NCBI RefSeq assembly: GCF_900142075.1
Contig: NZ_FQZO01000007.1
Location: 1 to 64,000 of the forward strand
From: Clostridium amylolyticum
GTDB taxonomy: Bacteria > Bacillota > Clostridia > Clostridiales > Clostridiaceae
Direction of reading: 5' to 3'
DNA: 64,000 nucleotides
Below the pieces are notes generated by a model that ran no database searches, was not told the DNA's origin, and saw only the letters and a list, made by a program, of their open reading frames with translations. Shown here piece by piece: positions 17,590-25,485 of the stretch (positions within the stretch are counted from its first letter, which is position 1; every line of letters begins with the position of its first letter). The translations under genes and the position numbers were made by a program.

Positions 17590-18497
17590 TATCTTATACC
17601 TCCTTCCACCAGCTCCATGTATCTTTGTTCTACACCTTTATGTTTCTTAAATATCTCTTCTATTTCTATACCGGCCTTCACTAATTCTACAATAAGCTGT
17701 GGTGAGGAATCTTTACTTATTAAGGCGGTGATTTCTTGATTGTCTACCTTTACATCCTTAACTAGTTCTAATTCATGCATGATATCTATTGTTTTGCTTA
17801 TTTCCTTAGTAATAAGTGTTATAGTATCAGTTTCAGTATTAACTCCATCCACTATACTCTCTACTGCTTGAATTACTCCTCCACTTATAAAGGCTACCTT
17901 ATCACAAACCTGTTGAACTTCGCTTAAAATATGTGAGGAAACAAACACCGCAGTTCCTCTTTCTCTAGAAGCTTTTTTTACTATATTTCTAAAATCTAGG
18001 ATTCCAGAAGGATCTAATCCATTAGTAGGCTCGTCCAATATTAATAACCTAGGATTAGGCAAAAGTGCTGCTGCAAGTCCAAGTCTTTGTTTCATGCCTA
18101 AAGAATACTTTTTTACCTTATCATTTATTCTCTGCTCCATGCCTACAAGCCTTATAACCTTTTCTACTTCTTCTTTAGGTATATTTCTTATTCTTGCAAT
18201 TTGCATTAAGTTTTCTCTTCCAGAAAGATATGAATATAGCTCTGGATTTTCTACTACAGCCCCTACATTTGCTAAGGCCTTTTCTTTGTCCTTTGCAATA
18301 TCATTGCCCATTATAGATATAGTTCCTTTGTTTGCACCTATAAGCCCCACCATCATCCTTATAGTGGTGGTCTTACCTGCTCCGTTTGGTCCAAGGAATC
18401 CAAAAATTTCCCCTTCCTCTACATCAAAACTTATTCCTTTAATGATTTCTCTTCTTCCAAGACTTTTATATACGTCTTTTACTTCTAGTACCTTCAA
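17589..18497 (-). CDS. ABC transporter ATP-binding protein (pair 2)
   Basis: A 302-residue ATPase with Walker A GPNGAGKTT (36-44), signature YSLGMKQRLGLA, Walker B LLILDEPTNGLDP and the switch His in VSSHIL. The ~80 residues after the ATPase core are typical of drug- or peptide-export ATPases. It pairs with the permease immediately downstream. It is separated by 95 bases from the upstream ABC pair, so one GntR-headed operon of five genes is likely. Confidence 0.92.
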   Translation of the reverse strand: MKVLEVKDVYKSLGRREIIKGISFDVEEGEIFGFLGPNGAGKTTTIRMMVGLIGANKGTISIMGNDIAKDKEKALANVGAVVENPELYSYLSGRENLMQIARIRNIPKEEVEKVIRLVGMEQRINDKVKKYSLGMKQRLGLAAALLPNPRLLILDEPTNGLDPSGILDFRNIVKKASRERGTAVFVSSHILSEVQQVCDKVAFISGGVIQAVESIVDGVNTETDTITLITKEISKTIDIMHELELVKDVKVDNQEITALISKDSSPQLIVELVKAGIEIEEIFKKHKGVEQRYMELVEGGIR

Positions 18498-18592
18498 TAA
18501 ATTCCCCTCCTTAGGTTATTAATACCAGTATATAAATATTACATGAAATTCCTTATTAAGTATTAAATAAAACCTTAAACTTTTCTTAAATT

Positions 18593-19711
18593 TTACAAAT
18601 CAAATCTTTTTATTAATTTTCCTAGAAACTTATAAATTGGAGCTATTAATAAAAAGCCAATAATGTTTAATATAAGTACCATCATGTTGCTTTCTCTTAT
18701 CCCTAAATTTAGAAAAAGATTCATTCCTAGTCCTTCAATAATAGCGGTAATTATAAATAATACTGCAAAAGGAGCTACCAAGGCAAAAGGAAATGCCAAT
18801 GCTGCTTTGGTTACCACTCCTACCTCTTTATATGCAAATAAGTTTTGTGCATTTTCTAGCCTCATATTTCTAGATGTTATAGTTATAAGTTTTAAAAGTA
18901 AGGCTGAAATTATAATGCCAGCTACAACAAATATCATAGTGTCTTTTATACCGTTATAATTATAGGTGCCTTGATTTACCGTGGGGGTAATAATATTCCA
19001 TAACGATGTTCTAACTTGTGTATAATCATTGAATCTTGTTATATTTTTATAGGATGTTCCATTTGCTATAGTACCTATATATTCTAAAAAGCTTCTTGTA
19101 TATTTTAATTTTTCACTAAGCACAACTTTTAGAGTACCCATTAATGTTGGTAAATATAAAGGGATTCCCACAGATGCTACTACAGCAAATTTACTATTTC
19201 CATATAAAGTTTGTACAAACATGAAAAAACATGAAAGTAAGGTTACGTGTACTAAGCTTAATAATCCATTATAAAGTATATAAGAGTAATAATTAGGAGC
19301 TATTGATGGTATAATTTTTATATACGGAATAGTAAATAAAAAGTGTACTAGTATAGCCCCTGCTGTTGCAAGAAAATAACTTGATACGATAACTAATATC
19401 TTTGTTAAAAACATCTGGGGTTTTGTAATTGGTTTGGAAATAAGGAAACTTACAGTAGTATTCTTGTTAAAACCAAAAGCCATAAAAACTTGTATAAGTA
19501 CAAATCCAAAAATAAATATTAAATAGGCGTCTACATTAATAAAACTAACTTTTAAATTAAAGTTACGGTTTATCATTTTTTCACTAACATAGTTTAAAAT
19601 AGTTATATTATTCCAAAGGGCAGAAAAAATATATAAAAACCACATAATTATAAACCACTTTGATATTCTCCATTGCTCATATAAAACAGCTTTGTTAAAG
19701 TACTTCTTCAT
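18593..19711 (-). CDS. ABC-2 type transporter permease (pair 1)
   Basis: A 372-residue integral membrane protein with about seven to eight hydrophobic segments and an extracellular loop around residues 205-240. Its start lies inside the last codons of the ATPase gene (17-base overlap) behind ggggaggagg, indicating translational coupling. It is only distantly similar to the second permease. The substrate is unknown. Similar pairs under YtrA-type regulators are induced by cell-wall-active compounds in other Firmicutes. Confidence 0.85.
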   Translation of the reverse strand: MKKYFNKAVLYEQWRISKWFIIMWFLYIFSALWNNITILNYVSEKMINRNFNLKVSFINVDAYLIFIFGFVLIQVFMAFGFNKNTTVSFLISKPITKPQMFLTKILVIVSSYFLATAGAILVHFLFTIPYIKIIPSIAPNYYSYILYNGLLSLVHVTLLSCFFMFVQTLYGNSKFAVVASVGIPLYLPTLMGTLKVVLSEKLKYTRSFLEYIGTIANGTSYKNITRFNDYTQVRTSLWNIITPTVNQGTYNYNGIKDTMIFVVAGIIISALLLKLITITSRNMRLENAQNLFAYKEVGVVTKAALAFPFALVAPFAVLFIITAIIEGLGMNLFLNLGIRESNMMVLILNIIGFLLIAPIYKFLGKLIKRFDL

Positions 19712-20588
19712 AATAATCCTCCTCCCCTAGAGTATAAAGAAACATGTCTTCCAAACTTAAGTCCAACTCTTCTATAAAGTGAACTCTTAACTTTTTAAGC
19801 TTATCCATGAGCTCTTCGTTATAATCCTTGGTAATGAGGTGGTACACTCTTCCCACTTTATTTACTTTTATGATTTCTTCCCATTTATCTATATCCTCAG
19901 GTGCATCAGCTATAAAGGCTACCTGAAGTTTCTTAATCTTATTTTTCATATTCTCAATAGAATTAGAATATTTAACCTCTCCTTGGTTTATAATAGCCAC
20001 ACCATCGCATATTCTTTCTAAGTCGCTTAGGTTATGGGAAGATATAAATACTGTAGTTTGTCTTTCAGCTACTTCATCAAGGAGAAGATTCATAAACTTT
20101 CTCTTTATTACCGGATCAAGACCTGAAGTAGGTTCATCCAATATTAATACCTCTGGCATAATGCATAGATTAAGCATTATAGAAAGCCTCATCTTCATGC
20201 CTTTAGAAAATCTAAAAACATAAGATTTTTGAGGCAGCTTAAATATTTTATTTAACTCCCTAAATCTCTCTAAATTAAATTCTTTATAAGAATATTGATA
20301 AAACTTAATTATATCTTTTACCCTGTAGGAAGATAAAAAATTATTCTCATCAGCTACATACCCAATTTTACTTTTAATATCAACATTTTCGTATACATTT
20401 TGCCCATCTATAAAAATCTCGCCTTTATCTCCATAATATATACCTGTTAATGCTTTAATAAGTGTAGTTTTACCTGCTCCATTAGGGCCTATAAGTCCAA
20501 ATATACTCCCCTTTGGAACTGATATATTAATGTTATTTAGAACCCTTTTATCATCAAAGTTTTTACTAAAGCCCTTAATCTCTATCAT
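19695..20588 (-). CDS. ABC transporter ATP-binding protein (pair 1)
   Basis: The ATPase has Walker A GPNGAGKTTLI, signature FSKGMKMRLSI, Walker B VLILDEPTSGLDP and switch ISSHNL. The start is set at the ATG ending at 20588 (MIEIKGFSKNF), because AAGGAGGTG lies about 8 bases before it. A longer reading starting at 20648 would overlap the regulator gene by 56 bases. The start codon falls just after the stop of the GntR gene, fitting a regulator-ATPase-permease operon of YtrA type. Confidence 0.92.
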   Translation of the reverse strand: MIEIKGFSKNFDDKRVLNNINISVPKGSIFGLIGPNGAGKTTLIKALTGIYYGDKGEIFIDGQNVYENVDIKSKIGYVADENNFLSSYRVKDIIKFYQYSYKEFNLERFRELNKIFKLPQKSYVFRFSKGMKMRLSIMLNLCIMPEVLILDEPTSGLDPVIKRKFMNLLLDEVAERQTTVFISSHNLSDLERICDGVAIINQGEVKYSNSIENMKNKIKKLQVAFIADAPEDIDKWEEIIKVNKVGRVYHLITKDYNEELMDKLKKLRVHFIEELDLSLEDMFLYTLGEEDYYEEVL

Positions 20589-20592
20589 ACCT

Positions 20593-21018
20593 CTACACCT
20601 CCTTATTACCTTGCAGTTCCGCATTAACATTTTTCCCCTTATCCACATTTAGTTCAGTATAAAATTCATCCATAATTTCAACGATTTTTTCTTTATCTAC
20701 TCCCATATAATAGGCCTCTAAAATGATCTTCTTTAAATCTTCTTTCAGCTTATTCATTCTATCCTCCTCAATCCTTGGTCTATAAGACTGTGAAACAAAG
20801 GTTCCTTTCCCCCTTATGGTTTCAATGACCTTTTGTCTTTCCAATTCTCCGTAAGCTTTACTTACAGTATTAGGATTTGTCATTATCATGGATGCTAACT
20901 CTCTTACTGAAGGTAATTTATCACCTGGTAACAGAATTCCTTTTAAAATATTCTCTTTCATACCTTGAACAATTTGTTCATATATAGGGCTACTGCTTCT
21001 TGCATCTATGGTAATCAA
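20593..21018 (-). CDS. GntR family repressor, YtrA subfamily
   Basis: A short GntR regulator (~141 residues): winged helix at residues 5-72 (SPIYEQIVQGMKENIL... LPSVRELASMIMTNPNTVSKAYGELE), then only a short helical tail, as in YtrA. The TTG ending at 21018 (MITIDARSSSPIYEQ) is chosen because GAGGGG is well spaced from it. The GTG ending at 21027 directly abuts that site. It heads the ABC operon and probably represses its own promoter through the large inverted repeat at 21048-21094. Confidence 0.88.
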   Translation of the reverse strand: MITIDARSSSPIYEQIVQGMKENILKGILLPGDKLPSVRELASMIMTNPNTVSKAYGELERQKVIETIRGKGTFVSQSYRPRIEEDRMNKLKEDLKKIILEAYYMGVDKEKIVEIMDEFYTELNVDKGKNVNAELQGNKEV

Positions 21019-21047
21019 TAATATCACCCCTCGGTGTATAATATAAA

Positions 21048-21094
21048 ATAGTGTACTAAGTGTACTATGTTTAATAGTACACTTAGTACACTAT
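21048..21094. promoter_or_regulatory. Operator: perfect 21-base inverted repeat
   Basis: ATAGTGTACTAAGTGTACTAT (as two 21-base arms, 21048-21068 and 21074-21094) surrounds a 5-base centre GTTTA with no mismatch. Each arm contains AGTGTACT twice, in a form close to GntR half-sites. It sits just downstream of the -10 box, where transcription should start, so a bound repressor would block the polymerase. Confidence 0.85.
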
Positions 21095-21095
21095 C

Positions 21096-21125
21096 ATTAT
21101 AAGCTTACTTGGAAAGCAATGTCAA
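21096..21125 (-). promoter_or_regulatory. Sigma-A promoter of the GntR/ABC operon
   Basis: Perfect -35 TTGACA (21120-21125), an 18-base spacer and perfect -10 TATAAT (21096-21101) on the minus strand, directly abutting the operator. Confidence 0.85.
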
Positions 21126-21158
21126 TAGAAATTAGGGGAATAATATGCACATTGATGC

Positions 21159-21190
21159 AAAAAAAATCTAACCCTATAGAATGGGTTAGA
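21159..21190 (-). terminator. Terminator after the XRE/membrane protein pair
   Basis: Stem TCTAACCC/GGGTTAGA with an 8-base loop, followed on the minus strand by TTTTTTTTG. It lies 14 bases after the stop codon at 21205. Confidence 0.85.
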
Positions 21191-21204
21191 AACAAAGTTC
21201 TGCG

Positions 21205-21696
21205 TTATTCACTAAAATTTCTAAAGGTTAATATTTTTGATATGAGATAAATGGCTATAGGTGAAAATAATGCATATACTGCAAGGGTTCCATAAAGTCC
21301 ATTAATATCCGCAAAATTAGCAATGGAAGAAGCTGTGATGTTAATAAGCTCTAATAGTATTACAAATATTTGTCCTGCATCAATTTTTAATGCAGTTATG
21401 GTAACAATAGTTAATGCTGATAATAAAAGATTTAATATTATAAAAACACTAACGCCAAAATTAAACTGCTTTCTTGTTATCATGGGTTTAAAAACATAAA
21501 TAAATGCAGCATATACTAATAAAACAGTTATTATATTAAAAAGCATTATCCAAAGCATAGAAACCCTATTATTAATAAGTCTATCATATTCTTTACTTCC
21601 CAGTCCATTAATAAGGGCATTGGTGCAAATAGCAAAAAATACGCTGGTGACCATTTGTATAAAAAGTATGGAAAATACACCTTTTAGCTTTTTCAT
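21205..21696 (-). CDS. Hypothetical four-helix membrane protein
   Basis: I do not recognise the family. The 163-residue protein has about four hydrophobic segments (near 8-28, 47-70, 80-103 and 135-157) and few charged residues. Its ATG overlaps the stop of the XRE gene (ATGA), so the two are translationally coupled. Such regulator-membrane protein pairs are common in Firmicutes, and the membrane protein may modulate the regulator. That role is inferred only from the arrangement. Confidence 0.65.
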   Translation of the reverse strand: MKKLKGVFSILFIQMVTSVFFAICTNALINGLGSKEYDRLINNRVSMLWIMLFNIITVLLVYAAFIYVFKPMITRKQFNFGVSVFIILNLLLSALTIVTITALKIDAGQIFVILLELINITASSIANFADINGLYGTLAVYALFSPIAIYLISKILTFRNFSE

Positions 21697-22148
21697 TTAT
21701 CTTGATTCAGCTCCTTTAATCTGTCATATATATATTCTTCTTCAAAGGAAGATACCATTCTTCTATCTTCTTCATCTAATATTCTATAATATTTAGAAAT
21801 TATATTTTTTTGCACTTGATAATTCCCCATTTTGGTAATATCTTTCCACCATATCCTTCCTCCCATGGTTTTATGGCTACCTACTTCATAGCCATCAAAA
21901 GCTAAGGTTAAAATGATATCCTGTGGATCTCCACCAAAAGTCATTTGAAGCACCTCACTATCCTTAAAAATAGTGCATAGGGCTACTGCATGGGCCCATC
22001 CCAGGCTGCTTCTCCTTTTTTCTGCTTGTACTAGTGTCTTTTTAGATATTCCTAAAACTTCTGCCATTTTATCTTGTGTATATCCTTTTTCATTCCTTAT
22101 TAGCTTTAACTTTTCATCTACCATATTTATAAATTCTTCTTTTTTCAT
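21693..22148 (-). CDS. XRE family helix-turn-helix regulator
   Basis: A 151-residue protein. Residues 11-60 form an HTH_3-like domain (LIRNEKGYTQDKMAEVLGISKKTLVQAEKRRSS). The C-terminal ~90 residues are a separate domain with GGRIWWKDITK and a helical end. The start ATG follows gagagat. It is the first gene of a two-gene unit with the membrane protein. The target genes are unknown. Confidence 0.8.
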   Translation of the reverse strand: MKKEEFINMVDEKLKLIRNEKGYTQDKMAEVLGISKKTLVQAEKRRSSLGWAHAVALCTIFKDSEVLQMTFGGDPQDIILTLAFDGYEVGSHKTMGGRIWWKDITKMGNYQVQKNIISKYYRILDEEDRRMVSSFEEEYIYDRLKELNQDK

Positions 22149-22249
22149 CTTATCTCTCCTCCATATATTTACAGTGTAATTTTACACCATATATATATCA
22201 ATGTAAATAGGTTTCTATAAATAATTACTATATTCTAAAATCTTATCCT

Positions 22250-22400
22250 TTATCCGATAGCTAACCGCCCCTAATACCCCCACTTCTTCAAGTGGCGGGA
22301 TAAGGGGCGCTAAGCTCCTGGATAAGTTCTTCTAAGCTTCAGCTGAAGTAAGTCTTCCTCTTAAGCAAACTCCATCTGAAGCTAAGAATCACTTGATTCA
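22250..22400 (-). ncRNA. Structured remnant resembling the 3' part of an IS200/IS605-type element
   Basis: This GC-rich island in an AT-rich gap contains a long hairpin at 22266-22309: CGCCCCTAATACCCCCACTT, loop CTTC, and a near-perfect complement. A second palindrome CTTCAGCTGAAG lies at about 22338-22349. On the minus strand CTTATCCAGGAGCTTAGCGC precedes the hairpin, and GGTTAGCTATCGGATAA follows it. This composition resembles the structured end (omega-RNA region) of clostridial IS605/TnpB elements. There is no transposase or TnpB gene next to it, so it would be a solo remnant or a short non-autonomous copy. The rest of the 22149-22533 gap shows nothing else except the tRNA-Asn terminator. 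Confidence 0.4.
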
Positions 22401-22477
22401 AAGATAAACTAAAACTTTTATTATTTCTGCTTATATTACCTGTTAAAATTAAAGAATATTACTATTAAAAAATAAAA

Positions 22478-22504
22478 AAAAGTAATACATAATGTATCAC
22501 TTTT
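22478..22504 (-). terminator. Terminator after tRNA-Asn
   Basis: Stem AAAAGTAATACAT/ATGTATCACTTTT with one mismatch, followed on the minus strand by an eight-base T-run. Confidence 0.7.
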
Positions 22505-22533
22505 ATCTGCGCTATACTATTAAAAAATAAATA

Positions 22534-22608
<75 letters not shown>

Positions 22609-22807
22609 ATGTATATTACATTATTATTATAGCAAAAATTTTCATGGTTTCAAGTACTTTTTAATATTTTTATAAATCTATTTAATCAAGCTTTTTATAA
22701 ATATAGTTTAAATTTTATAAAAATATATAAATCTATAGATTTATATATTTTTATAATAGATTTACCTTTTACAAAAATATATAATAACACTAGAAAGGTG
22801 GTTAAAC

Positions 22808-23074
22808 ATGAATTTATATTATTTATTATTATATTTATTTTTCATAAATATTTATGGTTTTATCATAATGTATCTAGATAAGCAACGTTCTATAAAAAAA
22901 CTTTGGAGGGTGCCAGAAAAAAGATTCTTTATAGTATCTCTTCTTTTAGGCTCTCTAGGAACTTACTTAGGTATGATTATATGTCATCATAAAACCAAAC
23001 ACTTGTATTTTAAGTATGGTATTCCTATGATTATCTTGGTTCAGGTTTTAATAGTATATTATATAAATAAATAG
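22808..23074 (+). CDS. DUF1294 family small membrane protein
   Basis: An 88-residue protein with about three hydrophobic segments and the family pattern MYLDKQRSIKKLWRVPE, then LLLGSLGTYLGMIICHHKTKH. DUF1294 proteins are short inner-membrane proteins of unknown function. The start follows agaaaggtgg. It is a lone plus-strand gene in a largely minus-strand region and is bounded by a very long hairpin. Confidence 0.85.
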   Translation: MNLYYLLLYLFFINIYGFIIMYLDKQRSIKKLWRVPEKRFFIVSLLLGSLGTYLGMIICHHKTKHLYFKYGIPMIILVQVLIVYYINK

Positions 23075-23139
23075 TGGCAGCCATATGAATTATTAGTTAT
23101 TAGCGCTTTTTTAATAACTAATAATTCATATGGCTGCCA
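23075..23139. terminator. Bidirectional terminator with a 28-base perfect stem
   Basis: Both arms are 28 bases with no mismatch (23075-23102 and 23112-23139) around a 9-base loop containing TTTTT. It separates the convergent DUF1294 and lysS genes. The stem is far longer than a terminator needs, and there is no real T-run after either arm. Confidence 0.65.
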
Positions 23140-23145
23140 TTTATC

Positions 23146-24651
23146 TTAATTTTGAGGTTTCATAGTTGGGAATAGTATAACATCTCTTATAGAAGCAGAA
23201 TCTGTAAGGAACATTATAATTCTATCTATACCTATTCCTAGTCCTCCAGTTGGAGGCATACCGGTTTCTAGGGCACTCATGAACTCTTCATCTATCATGT
23301 AAGCTTCATCATCCCCTAGTTCTCTTTCCTTCGCCTGCTGTTCAAATCTTTCCCTTTGAACTATTGGATCATTTAGTTCTGAGTAAGCGTTACATATTTC
23401 TCTCCCATATACAAAGCCTTCGAATCTTTCTGTAAATTCTGCATTTCCTCTCTTTTTCTTTGTAAGAGGAGATATCTCCACAGGATAATCCATAATGAAG
23501 GTTGGCTGTATCATATGTTCTTCAGCATACTCTTCAAATAAGGCATTAAGCACATCGCCTTTAGTAACATTTTTTAATTCTTTTTTAAACTGAAGATGCT
23601 TTTCCTTTGCAATGGATTGAGCTTCTTCATGAGTTTTCACTTCATTAAAGTCTATGCCAGCATATTCTTTTACTGCATCTGCCATGGTTATTCTTCTCCA
23701 TGGTGGTGCAAAATCTATCTCAGTTCCTTGATAGCTAACCTTAGTAGTACCATTTACCTTTTCACAGGCAAAGGCAACAAGATTTTCTGTAATTTCCATC
23801 ATATCATTGTAATCAGCGTAAGCTTCATATAATTCTATCATAGTAAATTCAGGGTTATGTCTTACAGATACACCTTCATTTCTGAAGTTTTTACCCATAT
23901 CATAAACTTTTTCAAATCCAGCTACTATAAGTCTTTTTAAGTAAAGTTCTGTAGCTATTCTAAGATACATATCTATATCTAATGCATTATGGTGAGTTAC
24001 AAAAGGTCTTGCAGCAGCACCACCAGCTATAGGAGATAATATCGGAGTTTCTACTTCTAAGTATCCTCTATTATCTAGGAACTCTCTTATAGATTTAATA
24101 ATCTTTACCCTTTTCAAAAAGGTTTCTTTTACTTCTGGATTAGTTATAATGTCTACTTCTCTTTGTCTATATCTTAAATCTGGATCTTTTAATCCATGCC
24201 ATTTTTCTGGAAGGGGCTTTAATGATTTACATATAAGATCATAGTTATTAATCTTAATTGATATTTCACCAGTTTTTGTTTTAAATACTTCGCCGGTTAC
24301 TGCAATCCAATCACCTAAATCTAAGGTTTTGAATTCTTTAAGCTTCTCTTCTCCAATATTGTTGATTTGAACAAAAAGTTGGATTTTACCATCTCTATCA
24401 TGGATATCAGCAAAACCTGCTTTTCCCTGCACTCTCTTAGACATAAGTCTTCCAGCAGCAGTAACAATCTTACCTTCAAGCTCTTCAAAGTTATCCTTAA
24501 CCTGTAAAGATGTATGACTTCTTTCCACCTTATATACGTCAAAAGGATCTTTATCTGCTTGCTGAAGAGAAAGAAGCTTTTCTCTTCTTAATCTCTCTTG
24601 TTCATTGTATTGTTCTTCCAGTTGGTGAATATTATTTTCCTCATTAGCCAT
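23146..24651 (-). CDS. lysS: Lysyl-tRNA synthetase (class II)
   Basis: Charges tRNA-Lys. The 501-residue protein has an N-terminal OB-fold anticodon domain (about 60-180), class II motif 2 at FRNEGVSVRHNPEFTMIE, and motif 3 at GLGIGIDRIIMFLTD near the C-terminus. It lies 23 bases after greA, and the two share a strong promoter upstream of greA. The neighbourhood dusB-lysS is as in B. subtilis. Confidence 0.98.
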   Translation of the reverse strand: MANEENNIHQLEEQYNEQERLRREKLLSLQQADKDPFDVYKVERSHTSLQVKDNFEELEGKIVTAAGRLMSKRVQGKAGFADIHDRDGKIQLFVQINNIGEEKLKEFKTLDLGDWIAVTGEVFKTKTGEISIKINNYDLICKSLKPLPEKWHGLKDPDLRYRQREVDIITNPEVKETFLKRVKIIKSIREFLDNRGYLEVETPILSPIAGGAAARPFVTHHNALDIDMYLRIATELYLKRLIVAGFEKVYDMGKNFRNEGVSVRHNPEFTMIELYEAYADYNDMMEITENLVAFACEKVNGTTKVSYQGTEIDFAPPWRRITMADAVKEYAGIDFNEVKTHEEAQSIAKEKHLQFKKELKNVTKGDVLNALFEEYAEEHMIQPTFIMDYPVEISPLTKKKRGNAEFTERFEGFVYGREICNAYSELNDPIVQRERFEQQAKERELGDDEAYMIDEEFMSALETGMPPTGGLGIGIDRIIMFLTDSASIRDVILFPTMKPQN

Positions 24652-24674
24652 GAAACAAACCCTCCATTTATATA

Positions 24675-25157
24675 TTAATCTCTTCTTATTCCAAGTATTT
24701 CGAACTTATTAATTCCTTCTGGAACTACAACTTCTACTACATCTCCTACTTTTTTACGCATTAAAGATGAACCTACAGGAGATTCATGAGATATTTTGTA
24801 TTCCATGGGATCTGCTTCTGCAGAACCAACAATAGTATACTCTACTTCTTCATCAAATTCAAAGTCTTTAACCTTAACTATAGAGCCTACAGAAACCACA
24901 TCTGTGGATATATCGCTTTCATCTACTACTTCAGCATTTTTTAATAAATTTTCTAATTGAATAATTCTGCCTTCTGTAAATGCCTGTTCATTTTTCGCTT
25001 CGTCATATTCAGAGTTTTCACTGAGGTCGCCGTAGCCTAATGCCACTTTAATCTTTTCAGTAATTTCTTTTCTTTTTACTGTTTTAAGATATTCTAATTC
25101 TTCCTCTAATTTTTTAACCCCTTCATATGTCATAATATACTTTTTAACTTCACTCAT
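24675..25157 (-). CDS. greA: Transcription elongation factor GreA
   Basis: Stimulates cleavage of backtracked transcripts by RNA polymerase. The 160-residue protein has the N-terminal coiled-coil hairpin (about 12-75, with the tip GDLSENSEYDEAKNEQ) and the C-terminal FKBP-like domain (SPVGSSLMRKKVGDVVEV). It is the first gene of a greA-lysS unit. Confidence 0.98.
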   Translation of the reverse strand: MSEVKKYIMTYEGVKKLEEELEYLKTVKRKEITEKIKVALGYGDLSENSEYDEAKNEQAFTEGRIIQLENLLKNAEVVDESDISTDVVSVGSIVKVKDFEFDEEVEYTIVGSAEADPMEYKISHESPVGSSLMRKKVGDVVEVVVPEGINKFEILGIRRD

Positions 25158-25246
25158 TTTATTCTCCCCTTTAAATCTACGATATTTAATATTTATAAAA
25201 AATAGAATAAATCCATTTTATTATTATCTACTTCAATATTTTAAAT

Positions 25247-25275
25247 ATTATAATGCAGTATACACTGGTTGTCAA
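25247..25275 (-). promoter_or_regulatory. Sigma-A promoter of greA-lysS
   Basis: Perfect TTGACA (25270-25275), a 17-base spacer and perfect TATAAT (25247-25252), about 90 bases before the greA start. The remaining 25276-25485 part of this gap is AT-rich and shows no other feature except a short palindrome CACCATGGTG near 25432. Confidence 0.8.
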
Positions 25276-25485
25276 TTTATCCTTTACAAATTCAATATTT
25301 TATCATTAAATTTATTTAAATCAAGCTAAATATTCAACTGTAAATAAATGTTATTATTACACATATAAAATCTCATAAGCTTTAAACTTTAATATTTACA
25401 GGTGAAATCTTATTTATACCCTATTCTATTCCACCATGGTGTGTAAAATTACTGAGACTTTATAATAATATAAATTAAAATGCTA

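Noticed and set aside
20639..20647. Additional exact DnaA box (also one at 27153-27161)
   Set aside because: Both are single boxes inside coding sequence (GntR gene and coaX) with no neighbours, so chance is the simplest explanation.
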